From Acanthopleura granulata (lineage: Eukaryota; Mollusca; Polyplacophora; Chitonida; Chitonidae): DNA of 64,000 bases. The notes beneath the pieces were generated by a model, which was not told the DNA's origin, ran no database searches, and worked only from the letters and a program-made list of their open reading frames with translations. This document shows positions 34,501 through 49,500 of the stretch, one piece after another; position 1 is the first letter of the stretch, and each line of letters starts with the position of its first letter. The stretch lies in assembly GCA_016165875.1 (NCBI GenBank), contig JABBOT010000003.1, positions 35,809,860 through 35,873,859 on the forward strand, read 5' to 3'. Made by a program: the position numbers and the translations under genes.

Positions 34501-37500
34501 TTAGCTCAACTATAACCATGTCACAGTATTTATTTTGGATATCTAATACAAGCTAACTGTAGCCTAATTGCACCAGTGGTAATCTAATAAGAGTTTGTGA
34601 CAAACAAGCAGTATTTAGTACACAATGTCCGCACATCTCACGTGACTGCAATGTGTGTGTGTGCGTCACAGGTTCAAAACCTTCCAACAAGTCAACTGCT
34701 GTCAGTCAAACAAAGCCCTAACTAGGTTAATACATGTACATGCCATAACGTGTAATTACCGAGCTATCAACCCAAATTCTATTCCACAGCTGCACTATAA
34801 TATGATCACATGAACTAGGGATTTTCAACAGTATGTGAAAGCCCTTTCACAGTTTATCATCAGAGGTATAGAACTGCAGAAAATTTCTGTTTTAAGAGTA
34901 CATCAAAGTTTTCAAGAAGGTATATATTCAAGAAAAGCCATATCCAAGTATCAATATTGATCATGACGTTTTCTTGATATTTAGTAACTACACATACATA
35001 CCTTCACAATCACTGCCAAACTTTTTAGTTACATATTTTTTTTCTCACCAAGCAGGCATTTTGGCAATATAGTGCAGTTTTAACACTCAGATAAATTATT
35101 GTGACAAGTGCAAAAAGACCTAAAAATCTAAGTAGGTATGATGAGAACTGCTATCATTGCAGTAAGACTGATACAGAGTGCCTACAAAAACACATCCACA
35201 GTTTCCAAATATAATCTGTCTCCCTCCCCCATATAAACTACGTGACACTGAAGCGATCAATTTATTTATTTGATTGGTGTTTTACGCCATACTCAAGAAT
35301 ATTTCAGTTATACAACACTGGCCAGCATTATTGTGGGAGGAAATCGGGCAGAGCCACGGCTATCCGCAGGCTGCTGGCAGACCTTCCCACGTACGGCCGG
35401 AGAGAAAGCCAGCATGAGCTGGGTTTGAACTCACAGCGACTGCACTGGTGGGAGGCTTCGGTCATTGCGCTACGTTAGCGCGCTAACCGACAAAGCCACG
35501 GGGGCCCCTCTGAAGCAATCAAATACGCACACCTGACAGCATATGTAGCGATGTAGCCTATCACAGCTATACAGATAAGGTCAGAATGAAGATACAACAC
35601 AGGCATGGGACTCTAATGTTATCTTGTCAATCACTACCTTAATGGCGTTATAAAAAATTAACATCTTTTTTCACATTCCTGACTTCTACTCTAATGTGAT
35701 ACCAATACCATTTAAATGACATTATATCACATGTGGCACGTACAGCATCTAAATATCTTGTTGCCTGCTTGCTCATAACCCGAGATGCTCGTTCAGCAAA
35801 TACAATCAGAACTTTCCAGGCTCATTTTCTCCCAGTAGAATGGTTCGCTATTCTGATTTGTCTGCACACGATGTGGATAAATAACAAATAACACTGGAAG
35901 CTCAGAACTTACAGGTTTCAATCTCCTTCAATAGTACATGCATGTTATACTGTGATGACAAATAATACGAAACTTAAAAATAGCTTACCTCTCTACAAGA
36001 TAAAAATTCTTTTGATTTAAAAAAAAAAGTGGGTCTCTGAGCCTAGAACCTCAACTATGTCATCTTATCACCCCGCCTAATATTTTTTCCTTTTTTTCTT
36101 ACTGGTGTCATGACAGCCATTTTCTTTCCGCTGACCCCCAATGACCTGAGCTGTATAGATTCGGCGAAGTCATGGGAAAAGTATGTGCAGTGAGGGGCTG
36201 GTGTATGCTACCACGACAACGACATCGCATTCCTGAGGGGACACAATAGCAGGCCGCTAGCTGGCCTCCCGTTAGGCTGGGTTACAGCTATAGACGTTCA
36301 GGTGTACAGTTCCTGGTGACCGTTCTGAGAGCGGCAGTGTGATATGCATACCTAAGCCACCTGTCACCCTCTAACAAATAGACCTATACACTGAACTATA
36401 CGCTGCTATACTGATCAATGCCATCTCACAGTGCATACATACAGAAAACAGACGTACTGGTGAAATCCTCGCTTCATATACTCTCTCTTATTTACACAGA
36501 AAACTGACATTGTATCATTAGCACAGAGCTGAGTTTGTTCATACTTGGCCACAAATAGCTTCCTGACAGTGCAACTGGGCCCCGTTTTCTCAGTGGCCTT
36601 TAATAATAGGTTTTAGGCAGCTAAAAACAGCCAAGGCACTGATTTTCAGTGAAATTCATGCACCTTTTTAATTTTATTTTGGGTACAAAACTACATTGGT
36701 TGGATTGGCCAATTCCTGGGTTTCCCACAAACTATAATTTTATCAGTTTACACAGTTTAATGCCCTGAGTTATGATTAAAGAGCTACTTTGGTGTCAAAA
36801 CATCCATGTCTTAAAAACAAGGTGAATTGATAAAGACTGAGATCGTCTTAATTACTTTCCTAAATTCTGAAAATATTGTAGCGAATTAAAACCGAGATAG
36901 TGTGTTTCGTCAGGGTATACGGAAACAAAATATTTCTGTCCCTTCCACTTTGCCTGGTGTGACATCAGCCACGAACACGACGTCATCAACTGCTGACGCG
37001 TATACACATATGATGCTGCCCTTTCAAACACCCTTGACGTCATCCCAGAAATAACGCCTTACTCAACGTCACATCTGCCTAATTCGACATCATACAGGGA
37101 ATATTATCATGTCACGTCATGAAAATTTTACGGACACAGCTGAAGATTTTGGTTTTTCAAGGAATCTTCAGTTATATGTTTTAAAGAGTGTTATTCACCA
37201 AATCCTTTTGAAATATGGTGTTAGGCTTACTCCCTATTATTTCTTTCATATCACTGTAATATTTCGATGCAATTTGTAATCTGACCAGAGTGGCACTTTA
37301 ATGAAAATGACTTTCAAAATATCTAAAATCATTTTTTCGGCCTAGCACTTTTAAGGAGTCCTTAGGGTTTTCAAGTACACACAATAACAAGGAGCTTTAC
37401 TGATATTATTTTGGTAGCTTTTCCCTTAGTCCATTTACAACATAATTCTTTGTGATAACTGTGAATGAAAAGCCAAGCGCTTTGAAGAACTTGTACAAAA

Positions 37501-40500
37501 AAGTTTTATTCTTTTTCAATGATAACTACAAGGCCTTGAAAACCTGAGTTTTGAGAAAACTCCAGTCCTTTCAAGAATGCTAAACACCACAGGGAACCCT
37601 CAAATATTTCCCGAACTAGATTTCAGCAAACCAGAGAAGAAAAAAAGAAAGAAAAAAGTGATTCACTTCAGATATTTCTGTAGGCAACAGCTCTCTCAGA
37701 CTAAAGGTATTTTGATCCCTTACATCAGGCATGAGATTAGCAGTTGAAATTTGTACACTCATAACTTAAAGATGTATGCTTATAAATGCTCTCTAGAACC
37801 CTTCAAAAAAAAAAAGTCAAGTGTGTACAAGAATGTGCTTTACACTGTATTATCAAAGAATGGCTTAACAGCTTATGATACAGAGATTATCCCGATTAAT
37901 GGGTGTGCAATGATACATATCACCCTGATATACATGAGCATACATGGACATGTGCTGATACTCAACTACTGTTCACATATAGCACCACCCAAACATGTAC
38001 ATGTCTGTCCAAGAATTGAAAAAAAGAAAGCAGAACCATGGCTGCAAGGTCTGAAGTAAACAGATAGCAAGGAAACACTTAAATGTCCCAATGGGTTGCC
38101 AGTAGTATCAGAAAATTTACCTGGAATTCAGACTAACATACACATCATGAATTTAATGTAAATTTTATATGGTGTCTAGAAAAATGAGGGTTTATATGTT
38201 AGTAAACAAGCAAGTTACCAATGGCTTCACCGACATCATTCAGAAATGACAGACCATAAAATGTTATGTAAAGGCAACTTTTTCCTGCTTCACTATCATG
38301 AAAATGAGGCGCAAAGGTCACTGAAAAAACAGTTATACAAGTGAACCACATAATGCCGAATTACATCTAGGCCAAATGATCCAAAATCTCTATCTGGTTT
38401 TAATCTATGTCCATGTATTTCAGCCCTAAAAATGTCGCTCCGCACGACTGAACATTTCACAGAAAATACTGGTGCTACACTGCATATCTGACGATGAAAA
38501 TTATCTAATTGCTACAAAAGAATTATGAACAACCTTAATCAAATTATAAAACCTGTTTTGTCCAGAAAAAGCTTTCAGTTACACGTAATACAAAAATAGA
38601 CAGAACCTGTCAATAAACTCGCTAATCAACACGCTTGCACAGAATCAGAGCTTAGCTTTGCTCTGAACATCTAAAAGTTCAACTCCAGCTATGAGAGATT
38701 CTGAATCTCCCTATACATAACCAGCACATAAAACTGTCACGCCTAGCATTTCGATTTTTCAATATCTGCAGCAACACCCTGAGACGTAAAAGCGAGACTC
38801 ACCAGTGCAGCCGCTCCTCCTGGCACCACGGATTTAATGTAAATTCCGTTATCCGTCTGCGTCTCACCCTGCAACGATCAGAAATATACAAGTTTAGAAA
38901 GGCGTTTCCTCCGCGTACGCAGCAGACATGTCTGCCAGCTAGAGGAGAAGTGGAAGCCTGTAGGGATGGGGGTTTTAACACAGGAAACATTTACAGGCCA
39001 CCCTGCCGTTACAGCTCCATTAAAAACACATACATGAACTAGGATTGGTTACACTGGGATGGCTCCACCCAGTTTTGTTCAATTTGAGGACATGGTAAGA
39101 AACTGGGATAATGTTTTCGGCATGCCTACCTCGCCGGCTGGCGGGAGGTGGCGGCAAACAATTGCACAGTTGACAGAACACGAGGGCTGTAAATAAACGG
39201 CTGACAAAAGGACAACAACACATGGCTGATGATACAACTATACAGTATCATTCAGCAGCCACCCAGGCTCTACGGTTTGACAAAGGAAATATGACTACTG
39301 GTAATTAACTTAATGAGACTGAGCTGCAACAAACTTTAGACTACAATGAAAACTTGTTGCTACAAACTCATTGCTTATATACATAAGCATATCCATGTCC
39401 TTATAATCAACACAACCCATTCACTGTCAATAGCATTTTGTTCAAAGCTCAACAGCCTATGGAAAATACAGACATATATACTAAATGACCTAACATTTCG
39501 TCCAAAACAATGCCTTTTTAGAGGTGAATTAATGTCATAAAAGTTTACATTTAGTGCTGAAACTCACGTTTTTCTGGTAGGATATAATCCTACCATCCAA
39601 ATTAACCTTAAAACACCTTCCTACAATCAATATGCTTCCCATAATCGGTAAAATAAGCAACTTAGTCATAAACAAAATTTTCCGTCATTTACACCTGTAC
39701 ATAAGCTTTTCACATGAACATTTTACAGACACAGACTCATTAAGTTTAACGTACAGGTAATAGACACTTTATTACCTCATAAATGTTAACATCCAAGTGT
39801 ACGTTAAAATGGGTTCATTATACCCAGCATAAATCACACAAGCCACTTAATACCCAACTTTGATAATCACCACTGTGTGCAAATGACTCATGTTAAGTCT
39901 TCTTCCAGTTGAAACGTCAGTATTTCACTTTGTCAATTTTCAATGCTGAGATGATCTTGGCATACACACCAAAACAAAGTGACAAAGACTGACCTACACA
40001 AATACTGCGACAAATATGTAGAAATAAAGATCTGTTTCATACAATGTAACATATCTTTACTGTGCTGTTTAACAGTTAAGATCTGTACAGGTCTATCTGA
40101 GATACCAAAGGGCAGTTTGCAATTGTGTAGCTACACTAATCAATACAAACCAAACAACAATTATTGGTGGCAGTTTGCACTGTGACCACTGCGCTCTGGC
40201 CACAGCATGAATGAAAACTGGCAGTATTTCAGCCTTATCATGGTGATCTTGTGCTCGGAGGTCAATGCACCATGAAACAAACAATTGGTGAACTTTTAAT
40301 ATCAGCCTGAAGAAATATGTCTCTAGTACGGCTGGTGGAGCAGTATGAGAATGACATTCAATTTCTGTGAGGTAGAGACAGGTACGTGTCGGCCTACTGT
40401 GCATTTCCCTCATGCAGCTGCTGCTTTATACTTAACATAGAACGTGTGCATCTCTTCTGATGAATATCAAAAGGTAAACATGTATGTGCATGTAGATTTT

Positions 40501-43500
40501 CCATTATCCGTGTGACCAAGGTACCACTGTGTGACCAAGGTAACACCATGTGACATGCATAACTGATACGTAGCCTCCTTCCCAGCAGTATTCCAAAAGG
40601 GATTAATGCTTGCATGTTCATTCACTGCATTGACAGCCCATTAAATTTTTACGTCATCATTCAACGGCAATTTACAACAAGGCTTGATCCTACTGTTTCT
40701 CCTTCATCCAACACCACGATATTTGCAGACTTTCAATTATCCCAATCCACAAATATTTACTCAAGCATAAAGTCACAGTCAATAATCAATACAAATTACT
40801 GAAGTGAAGAATTCCCTGGATCCCAAAGCATACTGAATTTGCAAATGTGTTTTGACAGTCATACCAAAATACCACATGATCTTTCACTGACAGAGTTATG
40901 TAATGATTTATCACACATATATGAACAAAATCTATATTTCTCCTAAACTTATGTCACCTATATGTAGGGTGGACTTTCACAAACACATATCAAACTGGAG
41001 TCAAAATTAGAAATTTTAATTTAATGCTAGTTCTGCACACTTAGTGTCAAAATTGGAAACATGTGACAAGATTTATTTTAAATTTAAATTTATCCTAATT
41101 TAGACTTCTTGGGTTTCTCTCTGTACCAAAGATCAAAGTTCTGAATTTTGATTCAAGTCCCAAATCCCTTTGATCTTGTATATTTCTTGTGTATACCATC
41201 TTGTACACATGTATAAACGATACCATCTTGTACACATGTATGAACGATACCATCTTGTGCACATGTATGAACGATACCATCTTGTGCACATGTATAAACA
41301 ATACATTATTCACACTGAATTTCAACAGACGAAATAAATTCACTTCAGTTTTGTATTATAAAATGTCTGACTAAAAAAAGAAAACAAAACATCTTCGAGC
41401 AGTTCAGACCCTTAACACCACTTATGGATTAGTCCTTATATTAATCCCATATGCCTGACACATTCTAACCATCAAGGTTATTCCCCTGACCACCTGAAGG
41501 CCTGTTCTTATACCCTTGCCACTGCCCACAGGGTCAACCCTAGCGTGACCTTATAATCACCCCTTACTCACCCATTCTGCATTAGAATAAGCTCCTTAGC
41601 TACAGACTGATTGTCTCAGTCGCCTGAGGCGACTGAAGTTTCTTGCGGAAACCATAAATGCTCGTCTCACTTGCACTTGGAAGAGTGTAAAATACCTCCA
41701 CTGATGAATCAATCCTGAGATGTGAGCCAACCACAGCCATGATGACAGAACCATGTCCTGTGTTTTTAAACACTAAAGTGGTGCTGCCCTCTCCCAGTTA
41801 AAACTAACCTGTTCTCAATAAAATTATTACCTAGCTGGGAGAGCATAAAATTTTCAATGAAAAGATATAGACTCAGCAATCAAATTTCATTTAAACACCA
41901 CAGAGCAACCAGGAAATATCGTTTAAAATTAAGCCCTCTTGGCATATGAACAAATGCATACATTATTTTTGTAATACAATGTTCCTTCAACAGTCCTAGA
42001 ATATTTACATCATGCGGCCAGCTTTAAGGCTCAGAAAAAAAGACTTTGTTAAAGTAGCAGCGTGGAGCTGCACGGAACTGTCCGGAATAGTCTGCTTGGA
42101 TTTGGGCGACTCCCAGAAAGTGGATCCACAGATGACATAGGCAGACGGGCGGCAAACAAGGAAACCCAAGATAGGAGCTGAGCGCGACAGGGACTCCGCA
42201 GGGACATCGGGCCCTTGTCTATCACACAGTGTGTAATACCTGACTTGCTCGGCATCAAACAAAGCAATATAAATACATGACGATACATCGACCCACTGTG
42301 TCAGCTAGAGAGAGAGAGAGCAAACAATGTTCAACTTGTATTAGGCCCTAGGCTCCTACAGGGAGAAAAAGAATTATTCAACAGAGCTGCAAGAAGATAC
42401 GCATATACAATTACCCAAATGTTAAAGTTTATACACATACTTTCGTTTACCTGGAATCACAGGTAATGGCCGTTAACCCAAGCACTGGTAAAACTCGTTA
42501 AGACAAACACAGATAATACAGGTAAACAGTCGCCTGCTCTTTTTTCTCTACTCTCACCTTCTCAATGCAAACTCTATTCCCCGAATGGTGGTAATGGGTA
42601 AAATATACCAATCCCCTCGTTCCTTTCTGTGAACTAATTGTTCTGTAATCAAGTCCTTTGTATGTGGTAATTACAGGTTAATGCCAGGTGAGGCTGCAAT
42701 CACTGAGCCGTAGTGTCACAAAGTGAACTGGCCAGTACACAGGTATATCCAAACAACTGCAGGTACAACTCTAGACTGCTGACGGGGGACAATACAGCCT
42801 TAGCAATGTACGCAGGGGTACCCTGGGCCTGACTGCTGGCTCTTAAGCTATCAATGACTAGCCAGCAACATCGAGAATGTCGCGGGACTAGTCGATTCAT
42901 TGATATGCTAAAACTGAGCCTCGATGATTGTATAGGCTGCCCTATAGCTGTATGGACATTTTCTGACAACAAGCCAATGTAAAGAAATGAAACAGACAGG
43001 AAATAGCTATAAGAGGTTCCAATATCACCTCACCCAAATAACACGGCTGCAATGTACAGCTGTCAATGCAGCTCAAAACTTGCACCTCACCCCCCACCCC
43101 CTCCCACTTTTCTCAACTTTCTAAAGCCATTACAAAAAAAGAAATGCATTACAAACACTTCCACAGCACATAACAGCCCTGGCAGTAGGATCTGGCAGTT
43201 TCCCAGTGCCATACCTGGGCTATTCCACTACCTGGAAAAAAAAGTAAATCTAAATACAATGTTTGTCGTCAACAGTGTGATTTGCGTACAAGGCAGGGGC
43301 ATGGATATAGGCTCATGCCTGGCTACATGGATACTTACAGAGCTAACACCTTGGGGGGGGGGGACCTAAAAGTTTGTCTCTGATTCAAATGCTCACTTTT
43401 CCTGATTTTTAGGAGTATTCTGATGATATCTGAATGGAAAAATGTAAGTTTCAGCACGCAGAATAATTTTTTAAGACAATTATTTACCTCCAAACATGCA

Positions 43501-46500
43501 CTGCTTTCATGAAATTTTAGGTCATTGACGGTACATGAAATAAAACATGCCACATATGCACCTATACAGGCAAGCTTTCTTCACAGCTTCATTAACATAG
43601 CTGTCTTACTGGCATGATGCTGGCAGCCTGACAGTTACAGAAATGTCTGCAGCCATCTTTAGGGCTCCTTCAACTATTCAATCTATTTCCTTGCTGGTTA
43701 AACCAACGAATAAAAATTGAACATAAATAACATTACGACTGATTTGTTGTTTTGGGAGTTTTTTGTTTCTCTCCATCCCCTTGCACATCAATTCATCCTG
43801 ATCTAAAAGTAAGGTACCCAATTTTTCAGATGATTAGTCTTTAAATGATGCAGTTACAGCATCTTCATATTCTCATTTCAGACCTATATTGTGTATGGGT
43901 CTAAATGTATTGACACCTTACCAATATTTCTCAAACAAGCGTCATCATTTCATTACATCTATGCTCTCTTGCATCTTGCACAAGTCTTTGAGGCTCAATT
44001 AGCAGTATGCCACAAGACTTAGTCAAGATTGACAGGGCATCACATCCCGGAAGCTATAATTGTCGACAGACAGGTCACACAATGCCACTCAGTAGGTATG
44101 AGACAAAAGAGCGCAAATCAGAGGGCAGTAAAACCTTAACACCATAAAAAAAAATATTCACATGACACATGGCACATCAAACTTATACATTATACACTCT
44201 TAAAACCTTGACTGCAAAGGACACTGACTTCAGTAGTCTATGATGCTTGCACTTAATCTTTAGTGTGAATGCTGACATGTCATTTATTTATTTGATTTTT
44301 TTTTTCACACTGTACTTAAGAAAACCAGAGCCTACGATTTACCCATGATAATCCACAGGTTCCTAGCAGGCCTAAACTCCCATGAGATGGACTTGAACTC
44401 AGAGCGACCACATTGGTGAGAGGCTTTGGAGTCATTGTTCCGTACTATCATGCTAACCAATAGGTCATGGACGCCCCCCCTGCATGTTAGCTGCAGCATA
44501 AACAAAGGACACTGGGCTGAATATATGCTAGACACATGGCATATACAATGGACAGGCCTAAATGTAGCAGATGCTCTTCTTGAGACAATAAAAACTTCTC
44601 CAAACATAGGCTCAGACATTTGGGCTTAATTTTGGCAACATGTCAAAGTCACAGTGACCTGCTAGTTGAGCAGCATGTCGTTGGGTTAACATGGTTAACA
44701 ACAGAAAGCCTCAGTATTAAAGAAAGAACATGGAAATATGACACAACCCCATAATCTCTACATCAAATACTGTCTGTCTTCTCTCACTTGGATTAAACTG
44801 CTTAGAAAGATCTAAAACAATGTTTTACTCCTGTTGGAAGTCCACAGCTTCTATAATATGTAACAAGGGGCTGATAATACATACTGGAGAACTCTTAAAT
44901 ATGCATGCAGGGCTTCAAACAAACTTTAAATCTGGTCCGAGTCTTCAGTCTTCTTTAACGACTGATGCACTAAAAAAAGGTCAGTACACAGTGCATGGGA
45001 TGGAGAACAGTATAATCTCAGGGTATCAAAACTTATTCACAATTTGAATAAAGAAGACTGACAAACAGCAATTTCATAGCTGTCTTCCAGAAGCAAACAT
45101 GGATGATATCTAGGTTCAGGAGTTTAGTGTACAACTAATAGGTCATCATACAGCACATCAGGCTAAATATTTATGTATTACTTGCTGATTATCTCACTGT
45201 CATTTAACCCATTGCTCCAGGAGAATCAACAAATTCCCTTTCCTAGGCTGGGTTTGAACCCACACCTCTTGTGTCATGTCCTAGTGATTGAAAACAAGCA
45301 CATTGCAACCACTTAACCATGACCTGCAACCCATGAAAAGTATGCAACACTGTCTATTTAATTAACAATTTATGGCAGAATTACAAACTTCAGTCTTTTT
45401 TTTCACATTTTTTTTTTCTTCTCACCTTGCCACGCATGTTTCAGTCAACCCACAACATACACAGAGCAAAAATCATTTTACATTTAAGAACTTGAAACCC
45501 ACCACATTTAATTCTTTAAAACAAATAGAAAATAGGTTAAAACAAAAAAACAAAAATACCCCCAGTTATTAAAAGATTTTTATATCTCGTCATGCAACCC
45601 CAAAAACAAAAGATCATATTTATACTTCATTATATGGAAATTAGCACACCTTCATAACCAGAAATGTAACTATCTTAGAAAAACGTGAGCTGGCTAAAAC
45701 TAATTTCCAGAGGTGTTAAATAAAGACATGGCCAGATATCTGCAGCCTTCAGAAACTGTGCTGCATGACACACAATCTGCAGAATTAATGAACTGACAGC
45801 TCGGCTTTATTTAGCTTTGTGCACTGATGAACATCTATTTTTAATCCTGGTCGACCCTACACAGAAAAACTTATAAACAACAAACAGCTCTGCTTTCAGA
45901 ACATTACAAATATATTAAAGAAATAAGAAGCTGTAACCTCTATTATGAACTCCTGCAATTTTAGCAATATGTACCAGTAAAAAAAGAAAAAAAGAGTTCA
46001 AGCAGAAGTTTTTTTTTTTTTGATATGCATGGTTTTAACAAAACCGCTAATCATCCCTTCATCCATCAATAATACTTTTGTAGCTGACATTCTGAACAAA
46101 CAAGACAAAGAAAAGGAATTTAATGAAGCATGTGATGTTTGTTTTTTTCTTTCTCAATTCTGAGAACTCCAGTGTAAAGTTTAACTCAAGTTTTTCTGGC
46201 AGGTTCCCCCAAAATAAACAAACAACAGTGAAAAGAACTTTGATAACCCATATCAAAGAAAATGGAATAAAACTAAGTCCAATGCTTGAATTCTAAGACC
46301 AGTATTGCTTTTGGACCAAGTTTATGACATCACAAAACACTTTACAATTTCTTTCCAGACACTGTTTAATGTGCAGGGGAATATCTCACATTTGTATGTA
46401 AGTGGACTTTACACTAAGGCTAACTAAGACTTTACACCAAAAACAACTGCATTCAAAGATGAACACACACCTAAACACACACCTACTAACACATCACATC

Positions 46501-49500
46501 TAACAATATCATTTAAAAGTGACAAGTGCAAATTAAGACTTACCCTTGCTGCCACAATACTGAGTCCCATGCTGCCGTTGACTTTGCTGAATGTGACTCG
46601 CAGTACTTCGGGCTCTTTGGATAAGTTGGGATGCCCCGTGGGTGGGGAGCGAGGGTTGTTCTGCCCCAGTGGTGGCCCCTTTGGCTGGGCATTCTGTCGT
46701 AAAGAACGTAGAGCGATTAGGGATCTGCACAGTGTATACAACATCAGGTATTACTAGATGAGGGTATTTGGCAATACTACAGTAACTCGCAAACACTTAG
46801 GCCTGTTCGTTTCCAAGAGGTCAGCTTTTCTCCACTAGCTCTTACCACACTCTACAGAAAGTCTGCACCTCAAAGATAAAGCCTGGCAAGTGTATGTATC
46901 AAAATTCCACTTATTCACCAGAAGGTCGACCATTTCTATATAATGCCTTGTCTATTCTTCCCTTACATGTTCACACTTTGTATACTGCTACACTAATCTG
47001 GGAACAAGGAACTTGATTTCCTCTGCCACTGTCAGCACCTCGTTCACACAAGAAGTCAGTTCGGTATATGCACTGAGATCCTCCCTCAGAAAAACACCAA
47101 TGTCACCTGAGAAGGTCAACCATTTCTGCTGTCTCCTCCTACACCCAGTTAAATTTCTTCCTCTGTACAACGCTTCATCAATTTGTGAACAAAGAACTTG
47201 GTTTCCAACATGTCTGCTCGCCTTTGGTCTTATCCACTCTCAGCATATCTTACAAACGACTCATTGTAAAACAAGAACTATGTTCAGCAGAAGATTAACC
47301 ATGGTTAGGCCTCTTCAACTCTTCTCATGCAGTCTTTTCGTAGAATGTAGGCAAATCAAATCAGCTCATTGTTTTGAAACACCTTGCATACAAGAAACTT
47401 GTACCAACATGCTTTTTTCAAAACATTTCTCCATGTCGTATGCTGTACAACAGGCTTAATCGGCATAGGGATGGCAAATATTGCTCCTAAAACTTCATGA
47501 AGACGGCTTCACTATCTTGCACACAAATGTAAGTGTTGATAATACACACGTCATGTACATTACATCTTCACTGATATTCTTCTTTTGTTTACCACCTGAA
47601 AGCAAGCAGGTTCAGCTGGACATTGCCCGATGCATCAACGGACTAATGTACAGTACATGTGCACATACTGTATCCACGTTTTGCGATCAAACACAAGGCC
47701 ATATCCATTGGATACTGTGACCTTTCCACACAACTTGACAATGATGAACAAGCTGTACAAGTGTATTATCACCACATAATTCACCTTTGGGTCAGATCCC
47801 TAAGAGAAAATAACAATCAACACACAACCATATTTGTCAAAACCAACCACTGGTTGGTCTAATGCAAACAAACAAGGCCAGCGTGGATATGTTTAACATG
47901 CTCCTACGTTGTATCTGATGTTTGTCCGCCGTCACAGAAAACAGAAGCCATCATGGTTCACGGCTTGATGAAAAACCCCAAAACTATCAGTGCAGGTGTG
48001 CACCATACATACACTACACAAACATGCACTGTATGTCTAGCTAATCGGGGCGCAGGACTCCTTCTGAATTCCTAGGTACCATGGAGTCCAATATTCTTCC
48101 CACAATACACACTCTTGTATCAATACCATGTTCAATTAAACCAGATAACCAGGTACAAAGAATACCTTCCATGAATGCCTCTCCTTCACTTCTATTGATT
48201 TTAATATGACAGTGCATCCAATGAGAATTACACATGAGAACAGCAGTCAGTTTAATACCCGCCCTGAAGGTGCAGTACGCCTCCAGCCACAAACTAAATT
48301 AAACCCACTCTCTTCCATCTTGGAATAAAACAACCTTCTAAATAGTTTCTATGGAAACTGCTATCATTAATGTAAAGCCTCGTCAAGGATTTACCTATAT
48401 TATCTCGACGATTCATCTTTTGCTTTACTTGCCCACCTGAGTTTCCCCAGTGAACAGTCATTACCACGACAACCACAGACCAGTACACACAGACAAGATC
48501 AATATAGGAATACTTAGGAGTTTGTTCTCCAAATAACTCAGTGCAAAGGCTTATTTGCAACCTGGTGACAATGTCATCATCACATATATGTACAGACACA
48601 CTGTACATTACTGAAAAATGCTTTGGCTTTGAGATAAAACTGCCTAACAAGATCAATTCGTTAAGTTTTATAAGGCCAATTAAGATTAAAAAGTTTGTTT
48701 GATTCAGAAAAAGAAAAGAATATTTTTTTCTTCAAAAGCTATAGTGTCTATTTAGGTGATAAACAAAGAAAGAACAAAATACAATGCAATGCACTTAAAA
48801 CACCTTGGCCTTAAGCACATGTACAATGCAACGGATAGATACAAATTCCAAGAGATATTATGTTGTATACCAGCCATTCATAACATTTAACTTAAATGAC
48901 TAATGACCTTGAAAAGATCAAGGTCGCCAAAAATCAATAGTGTTTACAAGCCTTTTATAAATTTTAACTTTATCGCCCCAATGACCTTGAAAAAAATGGT
49001 CAAGGTTGCTGAAAATAGGCTTCTTCGAAACTGTAAATGTGATGTTAGTTTGGTGATCTTGGGCTAAACCATTCTAGAGATAGAATTTTCACAAGGATAT
49101 GGACAAACGGACAACCGCAGCTCGCTACCACAATACTGACCCTGTGGCAAAAAGTGGGTTGTCAGTTTTTAAGGCAACAGAAGTGAACAATTTCTTCATT
49201 TCTGCCTTACCTGTATATACACGTATATCCAGTCAAAAGTTACAATAACCCTCAGCATTTTACCAACATACATTTACCTGTGCACAGGTATGAGTGTTTT
49301 ACTGATTTAAAGTGCATCAACTGCTGGCAAATCCCATACCTGCAGGATGAAAACTACACAGCAGCTGGAAAGTTTTTGTCAACTTGACAATTCACACCAT
49401 TAAGAGTTGCATCAGTCAGGTTTGTTGATCCTTAAAATATCATCTAAGCTGTGGAATGATATCATAAACATTGAAATATCACCAAGCAGCAAATAATCAT

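Larger units (their letters stand above)
30224..38802 (-). other. Long AFDN intron within the PDZ coding region
   Basis: 8.6 kb with no supported exon. Holds a MITE-like element (30480-30632), SINEs (31803, 32611, 35261), a G run near 32379-32389 and a CRE-like cluster at 36978-37120. Open frames here (for example 32734-33096, 34046-34261) have no recognisable family. Confidence 0.6.
38869..46543 (-). other. Long AFDN intron within the PDZ coding region
   Basis: 7.7 kb. Holds MITE-like elements (39481, 43363), a 27-bp minisatellite (41191-41300), a hairpin palindrome (41616-41636), a GC-richer open stretch (42005-42304) and SINE pieces (44282, 45243). No confident exon. Confidence 0.6.

Noticed and set aside
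41095..41343. Minus-strand ORF with a 9-residue repeat
   Set aside because: Same artefact from a 27-bp minisatellite.
45243..45333. tRNA gene on the minus strand
   Set aside because: Has A- and B-box-like motifs, but no full cloverleaf could be folded by eye and it resembles SINE heads.
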